From positions 1 to 64,000 of the forward strand of contig NZ_JAULSC010000008.1 in the NCBI RefSeq assembly GCF_030518195.1: 64,000 nucleotides of DNA, written 5' to 3'. This DNA comes from Nocardioides cremeus. Lineage in GTDB: Bacteria; Actinomycetota; Actinomycetes; Propionibacteriales; Nocardioidaceae. The translations under genes were made by a program, and so were the position numbers. Within the stretch, counting starts at the first letter, position 1. Each line of letters opens with the position of its first letter. Below are positions 26,877-35,041 of this stretch, in pieces. The notes below the pieces were generated by a model, which made no database searches, was not told where the DNA came from, and saw only the letters and a program-made list of their open reading frames with translations.

Positions 26877-28595
26877 ATGAGACCTGTCGCCCTGTCCCCG
26901 CAGCTGCGCGCGTCGTCCCTGAGGGAGATGGCCGCCGAGGAGCTCGACGTCCTGGTGGTCGGGGGAGGCGTGGTCGGCAGCGGCGCGGCGCTCGACGCCG
27001 CCACCCGCGGGCTCAAGGTCGGCCTGGTCGAGGCCCGCGACTTCGCCTCGGGCACCTCGAGCCGCTCCAGCAAGCTCATCCACGGGGGCCTGCGCTACCT
27101 CGAGATGCTCGACTTCGCGCTGGTCGCCGAGGCGCTCAAGGAGCGCGGGCTGCTGATGCAGACCCTCGCTCCGCACCTGGTGCGCCCGGTGGGCTTCCTC
27201 TACCCGCTGCAGCACCGCGGCTGGGAGCGGCTCTACGCCGGCTCCGGCGTCGCGCTGTACGACGCCCTCTCGCGGATCTCGGGCCGCTCCGGGCTGCCGC
27301 TGCACAAGCACCTGACCCGGCGCGGGGCGCGCCGGCTGGTGCCGGCGCTGCGCAAGGACGCCCTCGTCGGGGCGCTGCACTACTACGACGCGCAGGTCGA
27401 CGACGCCCGCCACACGATGTTCCTGGCCCGCACCGCGGCGGCCTACGGCGCGAAGGTGGCCTCCCGGGCCCGCGTCGTGGAGCTGCTGCGCGAGGGCGAG
27501 CGGGTCACCGGCGCCGTGGTCGACGACCTCGAGAGCGGCGAGACCATCACCGTGCGCGCCCGCCAGGTCGTCAACGCCACCGGCGTGTGGACCGACGAGA
27601 CGCAGTCGCTGGGTGGGCAGCGCGGCGCCTTCCGGGTGCGGGCCAGCAAGGGCGTGCACCTGGTGGTGCCCAAGGACCGCATCCGCTCCGAGACCGGGCT
27701 GATCCTGCGGACCGAGACCTCGGTGCTCTTCGTGATCCCGTGGGGGCGGCACTGGATCATCGGCACCACCGACACCGACTGGGAGCTCGACAAGGCCCAC
27801 CCCGCGGCCAGCGAGGCCGACATCGACTACCTGCTCGACCACGTCAACGCGGTGCTGGAGACCCCGCTGACCCGCGACGACGTCGAGGGCGTCTACGCCG
27901 GGCTGCGCCCGCTGCTGGAGGGGGAGTCGGAGGCGACCTCGAAGCTCTCGCGCGAGCACGCGGTGGGCCACCCCGCGCCGGGCCTGGTCGTCATCGCCGG
28001 CGGCAAGTACACGACGTACCGGGTGATGGCCAAGGACGTCGTCGACGAGGCGGTCTACGGCCTGGAGCGCCACGAGGGCCGCCAGGTGCCGGCGTCGGTG
28101 ACCGAGAAGGTGCCGCTGCTGGGTGCCGAGGGCTACCAGGCGCTGTGGAACGCGCGGCACCGACTGGCGGCGCAGTCGGGACTGCACGAGGTGCGCATCG
28201 AGCACCTGCTGCAGCGCTACGGCTCGCTGGTCCACGAGCTGCTCGCGATGGTCGCCGAGGACCCCTCGCTGGGCGAGCCGCTGGCCGGGGCGTCGGACTA
28301 CCTGCGAGTCGAGGCGGTCTACGCCGCCACCCACGAGGGCGCGCGGCACCTCGACGACGTCCTGACCCGGCGCACCCGCATCTCGATCGAGACCTTCGAC
28401 CGCGGCCTGGGCGTCGTCGAGGAGGTGGCGGGCCTGGTCAGCGAGCCGCTGGGCTGGAGCAAGGAGCAGGTCGACCTCGAGATCGAGCACTACCGGGCGC
28501 GGGTCGCGGCCGAGCGCGAGAGCCAGCAGCAGCCCGACGACGAGACCGCCGACGCGGCACGCCTCGGGGCGCCCGACGTGGTGCCGCTGACCTGA
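26877..28595 (+). CDS. glpD: Glycerol-3-phosphate dehydrogenase (FAD, respiratory)
   Basis: GlpD oxidises glycerol-3-phosphate to dihydroxyacetone phosphate at the membrane and passes electrons to the quinone pool. The 572-residue protein has the dinucleotide-binding [19 protein letters not shown], the family motif [16 protein letters not shown], the box IGTTDTDWE and the C-terminal GlpD cap domain. It completes glycerol uptake, phosphorylation and oxidation in one operon. ATG start with GAGAGTAGGACC upstream. Confidence 0.96.
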   Translation: MRPVALSPQLRASSLREMAAEELDVLVVGGGVVGSGAALDAATRGLKVGLVEARDFASGTSSRSSKLIHGGLRYLEMLDFALVAEALKERGLLMQTLAPHLVRPVGFLYPLQHRGWERLYAGSGVALYDALSRISGRSGLPLHKHLTRRGARRLVPALRKDALVGALHYYDAQVDDARHTMFLARTAAAYGAKVASRARVVELLREGERVTGAVVDDLESGETITVRARQVVNATGVWTDETQSLGGQRGAFRVRASKGVHLVVPKDRIRSETGLILRTETSVLFVIPWGRHWIIGTTDTDWELDKAHPAASEADIDYLLDHVNAVLETPLTRDDVEGVYAGLRPLLEGESEATSKLSREHAVGHPAPGLVVIAGGKYTTYRVMAKDVVDEAVYGLERHEGRQVPASVTEKVPLLGAEGYQALWNARHRLAAQSGLHEVRIEHLLQRYGSLVHELLAMVAEDPSLGEPLAGASDYLRVEAVYAATHEGARHLDDVLTRRTRISIETFDRGLGVVEEVAGLVSEPLGWSKEQVDLEIEHYRARVAAERESQQQPDDETADAARLGAPDVVPLT

Positions 28596-28610
28596 GCCGG
28601 GCCGGGAGTT

Positions 28611-28628
28611 CGCCCGGGTGCCCGGGCG
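28611..28628. terminator. Palindrome after glpD
   Basis: CGCCCGGGTGCCCGGGCG is a perfect palindrome that can form a 6-bp stem with a 6-base loop or a longer cruciform. It lies 16 bases after the glpD stop and may end the glp operon. The stretch before it, GCCGGGCCGGGAGTTCGCC, faintly resembles the tandem repeat family found elsewhere, but no second unit is present. Confidence 0.45.
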
Positions 28629-28648
28629 GGTGGGAGACTGGGCGTGCT

Positions 28649-29839
28649 ATGCCCGACGACACCGCCGCCCCCGTGCCCGCCTCCGCCGCCGTCCCGCCCC
28701 GTGCCCCCGAGCCGGCCGAGGGCGTCACCGCGCTCCCGCTGGTCTTCGAGGAGCCCCGCGGCCGCAAGAAGCCGCCGCGCCACCTGGCCGACCTGACCGC
28801 GGCCGAGCGCAAGCAGCTGCTCGAGGACAACGGCCTGCCGGGCTTCCGGGCCAAGCAGCTCTCCACGCACTACTTCAGCCGCCTGGTCGACGACCCCGAG
28901 CAGATGACCGACCTGCCGGCGGCCCAGCGCGCCGAGCTGGTCGGCACCCTGCTGCCGCACCTGATGACACCGCTGCGCACCCTCGAGGCCGACAAGGGCA
29001 CCACCCGCAAGACGCTGTGGAAGCTCTTCGACGGCGCCCTGGTCGAGTCGGTGCTGATGCGCTACCCCGGCCGCACCACCATGTGCGTCTCCAGCCAGGC
29101 CGGCTGCGGCATGGCCTGCCCCTTCTGCGCGACCGGCCAGGGCGGGCTGCAGCGCAACATGAGCACCGCCGAGATCGTCGAGCAGGTCGTCGCGGGCGCG
29201 CGCTCCCTCGACCGCGACGAGGTGCCCGGCGGCCGCGGCCGCGTCAACAACGTCGTCTTCATGGGCATGGGCGAGCCGCTGGCCAACTACAAGGCCGTCA
29301 TCGGCGCGGTACGCCGGCTCACCGACCCCTCGCCCGACGGGCTGGGCATGTCGGCGCGCGGCATCACGGTCTCGACCGTGGGACTGGTCCCGCGCATCCG
29401 CCAGCTGACCGAGGAGGGCATCCCGGTCACCCTCGCGCTGAGCCTGCACGCCCCCGACGACGAGCTGCGCAACGAGCTGGTGCCGATCAACACCCGCTCC
29501 TCGGTCGCCGAGACCGTCGAGGCGGCCTGGGACTACGCCCGGGTCACCCGGCGCCGGGTCTCCATCGAGTACGCCATGATGCGCGGCATCAACGACCAGG
29601 CCTGGCGTGCCGACCTGCTCGCCGACGTGCTGCGCGGCTACGGCGACTGGGGCTGGGTGCACGTCAACCTGATCCCGCTCAACCCCACCCCGGGCAGCAA
29701 GTGGACCGCCTCCGACCCCGCCGACGAGCGCGAGTTCGTGCGCCGGCTCGAGGCCAAGGGCATCCCCACCACCGTGCGCGACACCCGCGGCTCGGAGATC
29801 GACGGGGCCTGCGGCCAGCTCGCCGCCACCGACGTCTGA
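28649..29839 (+). CDS. rlmN: 23S rRNA (adenine2503-C2)/tRNA methyltransferase RlmN
   Basis: A radical-SAM enzyme that methylates C2 of A2503 in 23S rRNA, and of A37 in some tRNAs. The 396-residue protein has the cluster-binding CxxxCxxC motif as Cys153, Cys157 and Cys160 ([10 protein letters not shown]), followed by [10 protein letters not shown] and [11 protein letters not shown] cysteine near the C terminus (DGACGQL) is the expected second catalytic cysteine. Residues 1-45 form a Pro/Ala-rich extension not needed in shorter homologues. It converges on the next gene with four bases between stops. Confidence 0.95.
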   Translation: MPDDTAAPVPASAAVPPRAPEPAEGVTALPLVFEEPRGRKKPPRHLADLTAAERKQLLEDNGLPGFRAKQLSTHYFSRLVDDPEQMTDLPAAQRAELVGTLLPHLMTPLRTLEADKGTTRKTLWKLFDGALVESVLMRYPGRTTMCVSSQAGCGMACPFCATGQGGLQRNMSTAEIVEQVVAGARSLDRDEVPGGRGRVNNVVFMGMGEPLANYKAVIGAVRRLTDPSPDGLGMSARGITVSTVGLVPRIRQLTEEGIPVTLALSLHAPDDELRNELVPINTRSSVAETVEAAWDYARVTRRRVSIEYAMMRGINDQAWRADLLADVLRGYGDWGWVHVNLIPLNPTPGSKWTASDPADEREFVRRLEAKGIPTTVRDTRGSEIDGACGQLAATDV

Positions 29840-29843
29840 GCCG

Positions 29844-31652
29844 TCAGCGGCGCAGGCGGGGGCGGGGCAGCACCAGCTCGCAGTTGCGGTCGCGAGGCGT
29901 GCCGCTGCGCTCGGCGGTGGCCTCCTGCCAGTCGTTGGCCGCCAGCTCGCGCGACAGCGCGGCCAGCGCCAGCGGTGAGTCGGTCCCGGGGCCGCCCAGC
30001 GGCGCCGCGTGGTCGAGGACCGTGGTGAAGATCGACAGGGTGCCGTCGCGGTTGTCGGCGACCTCGAGGATGCGCGACTGCTGGGGCCAGTCGATGTGCG
30101 AGGCGGTGTTGACCTCCCAGAAGCCGCCGCCGCCCTCGCGGGCGTGCGGGGTGATCCGGTTGCGGTGCGAGTGCCCGTTGACCCAGGCCACGACGGTCGG
30201 GGCGGCGAGCAGCGCGGCCACCACCTCCGGGCCCAGCACCCGCGGCTCGACGTCGCCGCCGGTGCCGACCAGGGCGTTGTCCATCGACGTCGAGGAGTGG
30301 TGGCTGGCCACCACGACGTAGCGGTCGCCGGACCGGGCGAGCAGCGCCTCGAGCCAGGCGAATTGCGTCGCATCGATCGAGCCGCCGGACTCGCCGTTGG
30401 GGTTGACGGTGTCGAGCACGACGAAGCGGAACCGGCCCTGGACGAAGGAGTAGTAGGCCGTGCCGTCGGCGCGGTTGCGCGCGGTGAACCCGTGGCCGAC
30501 CGGCAGGCCCCTGGTGCGGAAGTGCTCCTCGACCAGGTCGGCGCGCGAGAGCAGGCGCCGGGCGTCGTCGGGGGTGACCTGCTTGGTGCCCGGGCCGGCG
30601 GCCAGCGTGGCCAGCAGCTCCTCGACCCGGCCGGTGGACAGCGACTCGAGCACGTCGTCGGACGACAGGCCCGGTGGTGGCGTGATGACCTTGAGGCCGC
30701 CCCGGGCGACGCCGTCGAAGAGCTCGGCGTGCGGGAAGTTGCCCTGCACCAGGCTCTCGTGGTTGCCGAAGCAGGTGTACCAGGGCAGGCGCAGGCCCTG
30801 GGCGCGGAACGGTGCTCGCGCGGCGTCGAGCAGGCCGGGCACCACGGGGAACCCGTAGCGGCTGCGCGGCAGGTCGTCCCGGGCGCCGGCGGGAGTGCCC
30901 TCGGGGTGCCAGTAGCTGCGGTCGTAGGACGACGGGTCGTCGTCGGCGACCCCCTCGTAGCGGGTCCTGTCGCCGGAGTCGGGGGTCACCCGGCCGCCGT
31001 CGAGCAGGTCGATGTTCCAGCGGATCTCGTTGAGCTGGCTGTTGTCGGAGTTGTCCCCGGTCTGCACGACCAGGTCGAGGCGACGACCGGTGGCGGGGCC
31101 GCGCCGGATCGCGTTGACCTGGCGCACCATCGCCTCGGCGACCTGGGCCGTCAGCATCTCCTGGGGCCGGTAGGCGGAGCCGAACAGCCCGGGGGCCAAC
31201 GGGGAGTCGGGGTCGTCGTACCGGTCGGTCCACTCCACCCGCAGCGGTGACTGGGCGTCGACGACGTGCACGTCGGAGATCTGCACGAAGCCCAGCAGCG
31301 GGCGGCGCCGACGGCGCCGCCCGCGTCGTGGCCGCGCGGCCAGGTCGAGGCGCAGCCGGTGCCGCTCGCCGGGTCCGGCGACGATGCCGCGCCAGCCGGT
31401 GGGGCCGGGCTCGCCGCGGCGCAGCACGATGTCGAGCGTGGTGCGCCCACGGACCCGTGCACGAGCCACACCCGCGACGGCCTGCCCGGCCAGCGCACCT
31501 GCGGCGCCACGGGCCGGCCCCGCGAGGCCGGAGAGCGCGCCGGCGACCGCGAGGGCGCTGCCGGCGCCCAGCAGGCGGCGTCGTCCGACGGAGCGCAGCG
31601 GCGGGTGGTGCTCGGTGCGTGGTGCGGCGGGCTCGCGTGGCTCCGGCGACAA
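29844..31652 (-). CDS. Tat-exported metallophosphoesterase (TIGR03767-like)
   Basis: A calcineurin-like phosphoesterase of about 602 residues. A twin-arginine signal (SVGRRRLLGAG followed by a hydrophobic stretch) marks export in folded form. The metal-binding motifs are SDVHVVD, GDNSDN, GNHE and NGHSHRN, in the order of the superfamily. Length and layout match a family of actinobacterial secreted phosphoesterases of unknown substrate. I place the start at TTG 31652 because GGGGAGGGA lies just upstream. A GTG at 31685 would add 11 residues but falls inside a TACTGT box that looks like the -10. Confidence 0.82.
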   Translation of the reverse strand: MSPEPREPAAPRTEHHPPLRSVGRRRLLGAGSALAVAGALSGLAGPARGAAGALAGQAVAGVARARVRGRTTLDIVLRRGEPGPTGWRGIVAGPGERHRLRLDLAARPRRGRRRRRRPLLGFVQISDVHVVDAQSPLRVEWTDRYDDPDSPLAPGLFGSAYRPQEMLTAQVAEAMVRQVNAIRRGPATGRRLDLVVQTGDNSDNSQLNEIRWNIDLLDGGRVTPDSGDRTRYEGVADDDPSSYDRSYWHPEGTPAGARDDLPRSRYGFPVVPGLLDAARAPFRAQGLRLPWYTCFGNHESLVQGNFPHAELFDGVARGGLKVITPPPGLSSDDVLESLSTGRVEELLATLAAGPGTKQVTPDDARRLLSRADLVEEHFRTRGLPVGHGFTARNRADGTAYYSFVQGRFRFVVLDTVNPNGESGGSIDATQFAWLEALLARSGDRYVVVASHHSSTSMDNALVGTGGDVEPRVLGPEVVAALLAAPTVVAWVNGHSHRNRITPHAREGGGGFWEVNTASHIDWPQQSRILEVADNRDGTLSIFTTVLDHAAPLGGPGTDSPLALAALSRELAANDWQEATAERSGTPRDRNCELVLPRPRLRR

Positions 31653-31855
31653 GGTCCCTCCCCGGGGCGTGGCGGTCGGGCACACAGTAGGGCCGACGAC
31701 GCGGGTCAGGTGGCGCTTTCGTCCGAGATGACCCAGGCGAGAAGGCGGATCGCGCCGCGGGCGGCCGGGTCGGTTGGTGCGCTGTTCACCCGATGGTCCA
31801 CCGTCGCGCCCCGGGTGCTCGCCGTGTGCTGGCGCGCGCGGAGCACCGTGGGCCC

Positions 31856-33085
31856 ATGAGCCAGCCCCGACCTGCAGCCGACCGGCCCGCCGCCGCGCGC
31901 CCGGTGCGGCTGCGGGTGCTGGTGGTCGCGGAGACCTTCGAGCCCGGCTCCGGCAGCGTGCCCCGGGTGCTGGCGCACCTGGCCGCGCAGGGGCACGAGG
32001 CGCAGCTCGTCACGCACACCGGCCCCACGACGTACGCCGGCTTCCCGGTGCGGCGCACCCACGGCTGGCCCGCGGGGCCCCGGCTGCGTGCCACCCTGCG
32101 GCGCTTCGGACCCGACGTGGTGCACGTGGCCGGGCTCGACCGGCTGGGTCGACGCGCGGTGCTGGTCGCCTCGGGCCTGGGGGTGCCGGTCGTGCTCGAC
32201 GTGGGACCCACCGGCCCCACCGGGGAGGGCGGCCCGCCGTCGCGGGTGCTCGCGCGGGCCGACCGGGTGCTCGCCGGGTCGACGGCGGCCCTGCGCGACG
32301 TGCAGGCCCTCGGGGTGGGGCGGCTGGCGCTGTGGCCGTGCGGGGTGGACCTCACGGCCTTCCACCCCAGCCGGCGCAGCGACTCGTGGCGCCGCTCGCT
32401 CGCTCCGGACGGCCGGCGGCTGGTCGGCCACGTCGGGCCGCTGGAGCGCGTCGAGGAGGTCGACCTGCTGACGGGTCTCGACCACGACGAGCGCTACCGG
32501 CTGGTGCTGGTCGGCAGCGGCCCCGACGAGGCCCGGTTGCGGCGGCTGCTGCCGCACGCGCACTTCCTGGGCGACCTGCGCGGCGACGCGCTGGCGGCGG
32601 CGTACGCCTCGCTCGACGTGCTCGTGCACACCGCCCGCCGCGAGACCTGCGGGCGTCTCGTGCGGGCCGGCCTGGAGGCGCTCGCCTCGGGGGTGCCGGT
32701 GGTCGCGCCGCGCAACGGGGTGGCCGAGGACCTGGTCGACGAGGGCAGCGCCGGGCTGCTCTTCGAGCCAGGCGACGCCGCCGACCTCGAGGCCTGCGTG
32801 GCCCGGCTGCTGCACGACGACCTCGCACTGCGGCGTACGGCGCTGGCGGCTCGCCGCAGCGTGCGGCACCGGTCGTGGCGGGTGCTCGACGAGGCCCTCG
32901 TCGAGCACTACCGCGCCGTTGTCACGACCTCGAGCGCCTCCTCGACGGTGTCGACCAGGTGCACGTGCGGCTCCATGGCGCGTCCCGAGGCGAGCGCCTG
33001 CAGCAGCGGCCAGGCCGGCAGCTCGACGGTCCAGTGCTCGCGCCCGACGAGCACCATCGGCGCGACCGACGCCTCGTCGGCGTAG
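31856..33085 (+). CDS. GT4-family glycosyltransferase (MgtA-like)
   Basis: A 409-residue GT-B glycosyltransferase. The N-terminal domain begins LRVLVVAETFEPGSGSVPRV. The C-terminal nucleotide-sugar domain has LVLVGSGPDE and the EX7E-like segment ETCGRLVRAGLEALASGVPV. It resembles actinobacterial mannosyltransferases that act on phosphatidylinositol or glycolipids, but donor and acceptor are not provable here. The conserved fold ends near residue 350 (EHYRAVV); the frame then runs 178 bases into the oppositely oriented LOG gene before a stop. The last 58 residues are Ser/Thr/Ala-rich and look like an antisense reading. The putative leaderless box CACCGT is six bases before the ATG. Confidence 0.83.
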   Translation: MSQPRPAADRPAAARPVRLRVLVVAETFEPGSGSVPRVLAHLAAQGHEAQLVTHTGPTTYAGFPVRRTHGWPAGPRLRATLRRFGPDVVHVAGLDRLGRRAVLVASGLGVPVVLDVGPTGPTGEGGPPSRVLARADRVLAGSTAALRDVQALGVGRLALWPCGVDLTAFHPSRRSDSWRRSLAPDGRRLVGHVGPLERVEEVDLLTGLDHDERYRLVLVGSGPDEARLRRLLPHAHFLGDLRGDALAAAYASLDVLVHTARRETCGRLVRAGLEALASGVPVVAPRNGVAEDLVDEGSAGLLFEPGDAADLEACVARLLHDDLALRRTALAARRSVRHRSWRVLDEALVEHYRAVVTTSSASSTVSTRCTCGSMARPEASACSSGQAGSSTVQCSRPTSTIGATDASSA

Positions 33086-34035
33086 TAGTTCTCGCAGGCG
33101 TCCTGGAAGACCTCCTGCACCGTGCCACCGGCACCGGGCAGGAACACGATGCCGGCGTCGCAGACCTCGAGCAGGATCGCCTCGCGGGTGGCGTTGCGGA
33201 AGTACTTCGCAATCGCGGTGCCGAAGACGTTGGGTGGCTCGTGGCCGTAGTGCCAGGTCGGGATGCCGAGGTTGGCGACCGGGCCGCCGTCGGCGTCGGG
33301 CGGGTCGAGGGCGGTGAGGGCGTCGAAGGCCGAGAGCACCCAGGCGTCGACCGAGGGCCGGTACGACGGCACCGCGGCCAGCATCCGCAGCGCCTCCTGC
33401 AGCACCGCGTCGTCGCGGGAGGAGAGCCGCGCCCCGAGGTTGGCGGCCTCCATCGCCCCGGGCCCACCGCCGGTGGCGACCGTCAGCCCGGCCGCGCCGA
33501 GCCGGTGCCCGAGACGAGCCGCGTCGGCGAAGAGCGTCGTGCCCCTCGAGGCGGCGTGCCCGCCCATCACGCCGACGACGCGGCGGCCCTCGCGCCAGCG
33601 GTCCAGCGCCAGGTCGATGGCGTGGTCGTGCAAGGTGCGGGCCAGCGGCACCTCGGTGGAGACCTCGGCGCCCTCGCCCGCACCCGGCTTGGACCAGGCG
33701 TAGGCGCGGCCGTCGAGGGAGTCGCTCCAGCGCAGCGCGTCGAAGAGCTCGCGGGCGTCGTAGAGCTCGTGGCGGTAGACGTCGACCGGCACGTCGGGGA
33801 TCTGCGGGAGCACCAGCGCACCGGCGGCCTCGACGCGCGCGGCGTCCCCCTCGGCGAAGCGGCATCCCAGGAAGGTGGCGCCGGCGAGCCGGCAGCGGCC
33901 CAGCTCGGCGCCGCGCTCGCTGAGGTCGACCGAGCGCACCCGCCACCCCGAGAGGGTGCGCGCCCCGGCCCGCAGCCGGTGGTCGAGCTCCTCGAGCGTG
34001 GTGATGTCGACGGTGCGTCCGCGGGTGTGCCTCAC
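32908..34035 (-). CDS. LOG family protein (putative nucleotide 5'-monophosphate phosphoribohydrolase, long form)
   Basis: A 375-residue protein. The C-terminal domain has the LOG/lysine-decarboxylase-like Rossmann motifs GGGPGAMEAAN and PGAGGTVQEVF (usual form PGGxGTxxE). LOG enzymes cleave nucleoside monophosphates to base plus ribose-5-phosphate; in plants and some bacteria they activate cytokinins. The first 130 residues are an extra domain containing a pentapeptide-like GATFLGCRF. The GTG start follows TAGGTT by exactly six bases on the minus strand, indicating a leaderless transcript. Its 3' end overlaps the glycosyltransferase gene by 178 bases. Confidence 0.82.
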   Translation of the reverse strand: MRHTRGRTVDITTLEELDHRLRAGARTLSGWRVRSVDLSERGAELGRCRLAGATFLGCRFAEGDAARVEAAGALVLPQIPDVPVDVYRHELYDARELFDALRWSDSLDGRAYAWSKPGAGEGAEVSTEVPLARTLHDHAIDLALDRWREGRRVVGVMGGHAASRGTTLFADAARLGHRLGAAGLTVATGGGPGAMEAANLGARLSSRDDAVLQEALRMLAAVPSYRPSVDAWVLSAFDALTALDPPDADGGPVANLGIPTWHYGHEPPNVFGTAIAKYFRNATREAILLEVCDAGIVFLPGAGGTVQEVFQDACENYYADEASVAPMVLVGREHWTVELPAWPLLQALASGRAMEPHVHLVDTVEEALEVVTTAR

Positions 34036-34047
34036 CGCGGCAACCTA
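34036..34047 (-). promoter_or_regulatory. Leaderless -10 box (TAGGTT) for the LOG gene
   Basis: On the minus strand TAGGTT (34047-34042) is followed by six bases and the GTG at 34035. The first three bases of the box are also the TAG stop of the upstream LysR gene. Confidence 0.65.
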
Positions 34048-34968
34048 GCCGACCTGCTCGCCGCGGCCCACCGCCGCGGCCAGGCGCTGCAGCTCGGCGA
34101 GGGCCAGCGCGATCTCGGGCTGGGCGGCGGTGCCGCGGCGCACCGCCGTGCGCAGGTGACGCATCGGTGTGGCGACCCCGCGCAGCGGCACCCGCACGAG
34201 GTCCTCGTCGGCCGGCAGCCGCGCCAGGCGAGGCACCAGGGCGACCCCGAAGCCGGCCGCGACCAGCGCCGCGCCCGTGTCCCACTCGACGACCTCGTGG
34301 ACCTGGTGCGGGGTGAAGCCCGCGGCCGCGCAGGCCGTGGTCACCATCTGGTGGTGCGGCCGGCCGGGACGGTCCATGATCCAGGCCTCGCGGGCCAGCT
34401 CGGTCAGGGAGACCCAGGCGCGGCCGGCCAGCCGGTGCCCGGTGGGCACGAGCAGGTCGAGGGTGTCGGCCAGCAGCGGGTGCTGCTCGAAGCGGGCGTC
34501 GTCGGTGGAGGGCAGCAGGTCGGTGACCACGACCACCACGAGGTCGACCCGGTCGGCCAGGAGCATCTCGAAGCACACCTGCGGGTCGGCCTCGGTGATC
34601 CGCACCGTCGAGCGGGGGAAGACCCGCGACACCTCGACGGCGACCGCGGGCAGGAGGGCCGAGGCGGCCGTGGAGAACCCGGCGAGGCGCAGCTGCCCGG
34701 TCCCGGTGCTCGAGGTGCTCTGCACCTCGGTGCGGATCTCCTCCCACAGGGCGAACAGGTCGTCGCAGCGGGCGAGCAGGGTCAGGGCTGCCGGGGTCAG
34801 CCGGACCCGGCGCCCGTCCGGCTCCAGCAGGCTCACCCCGAGGTCGCGCGCCAGGGTGCGCATCTGGTGCGACACGGCCGAGGCCGTGTAGCCGAGGTGC
34901 TGGGCCGCGGCGGAGACGGTGCCCCGCTCGGCGACGACGCCGAGCACCTTGAGGCGACGATCGATCAT
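34045..34968 (-). CDS. LysR-type transcriptional regulator
   Basis: A 307-residue LysR protein. The N-terminal winged helix-turn-helix (AERGTVSAAAQHLGYTASAVSHQMRTL region, residues 13-40) is followed by a periplasmic-binding-like effector domain. It is transcribed away from the betaine-demethylation-like cluster, the classic arrangement for a LysR activator of the divergent operon. The ATG at 34968 gives the normal LysR start; CAATCT six bases upstream on the minus strand suggests leaderless expression. A 7-bp inverted repeat at 34980-35003 lies between the two genes. In Pseudomonas the analogous genes are controlled by an AraC-type regulator, so the assignment is by context only. Confidence 0.88.
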   Translation of the reverse strand: MIDRRLKVLGVVAERGTVSAAAQHLGYTASAVSHQMRTLARDLGVSLLEPDGRRVRLTPAALTLLARCDDLFALWEEIRTEVQSTSSTGTGQLRLAGFSTAASALLPAVAVEVSRVFPRSTVRITEADPQVCFEMLLADRVDLVVVVVTDLLPSTDDARFEQHPLLADTLDLLVPTGHRLAGRAWVSLTELAREAWIMDRPGRPHHQMVTTACAAAGFTPHQVHEVVEWDTGAALVAAGFGVALVPRLARLPADEDLVRVPLRGVATPMRHLRTAVRRGTAAQPEIALALAELQRLAAAVGRGEQVG

Positions 34969-34979
34969 GTGACCAGATT

Positions 34980-35003
34980 GCACGATGAGTGGGGAAATCG
35001 TGC
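34980..35003. promoter_or_regulatory. Inverted repeat between LysR gene and catabolic operon
   Basis: GCACGAT-N10-ATCGTGC is a perfect 7-bp inverted repeat containing the T-N11-A type spacing of LysR boxes. It lies in an AT-richer island 12 bases from the LysR start and about 40 bases before the GTG of the divergent flavoprotein gene. It is the best candidate for the LysR operator. Confidence 0.6.
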
Positions 35004-35041
35004 GCTTTTCTTTGAGCGAGTGTGACCCACACCATGGTCGT

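Noticed and set aside
28596..28628. A single decayed copy of the stop-anchored repeat after glpD
   Set aside because: GCCGGGCCGGGAGTTCGCC shares a few bases with the family, but there is no second unit or conserved period, so it was not counted.
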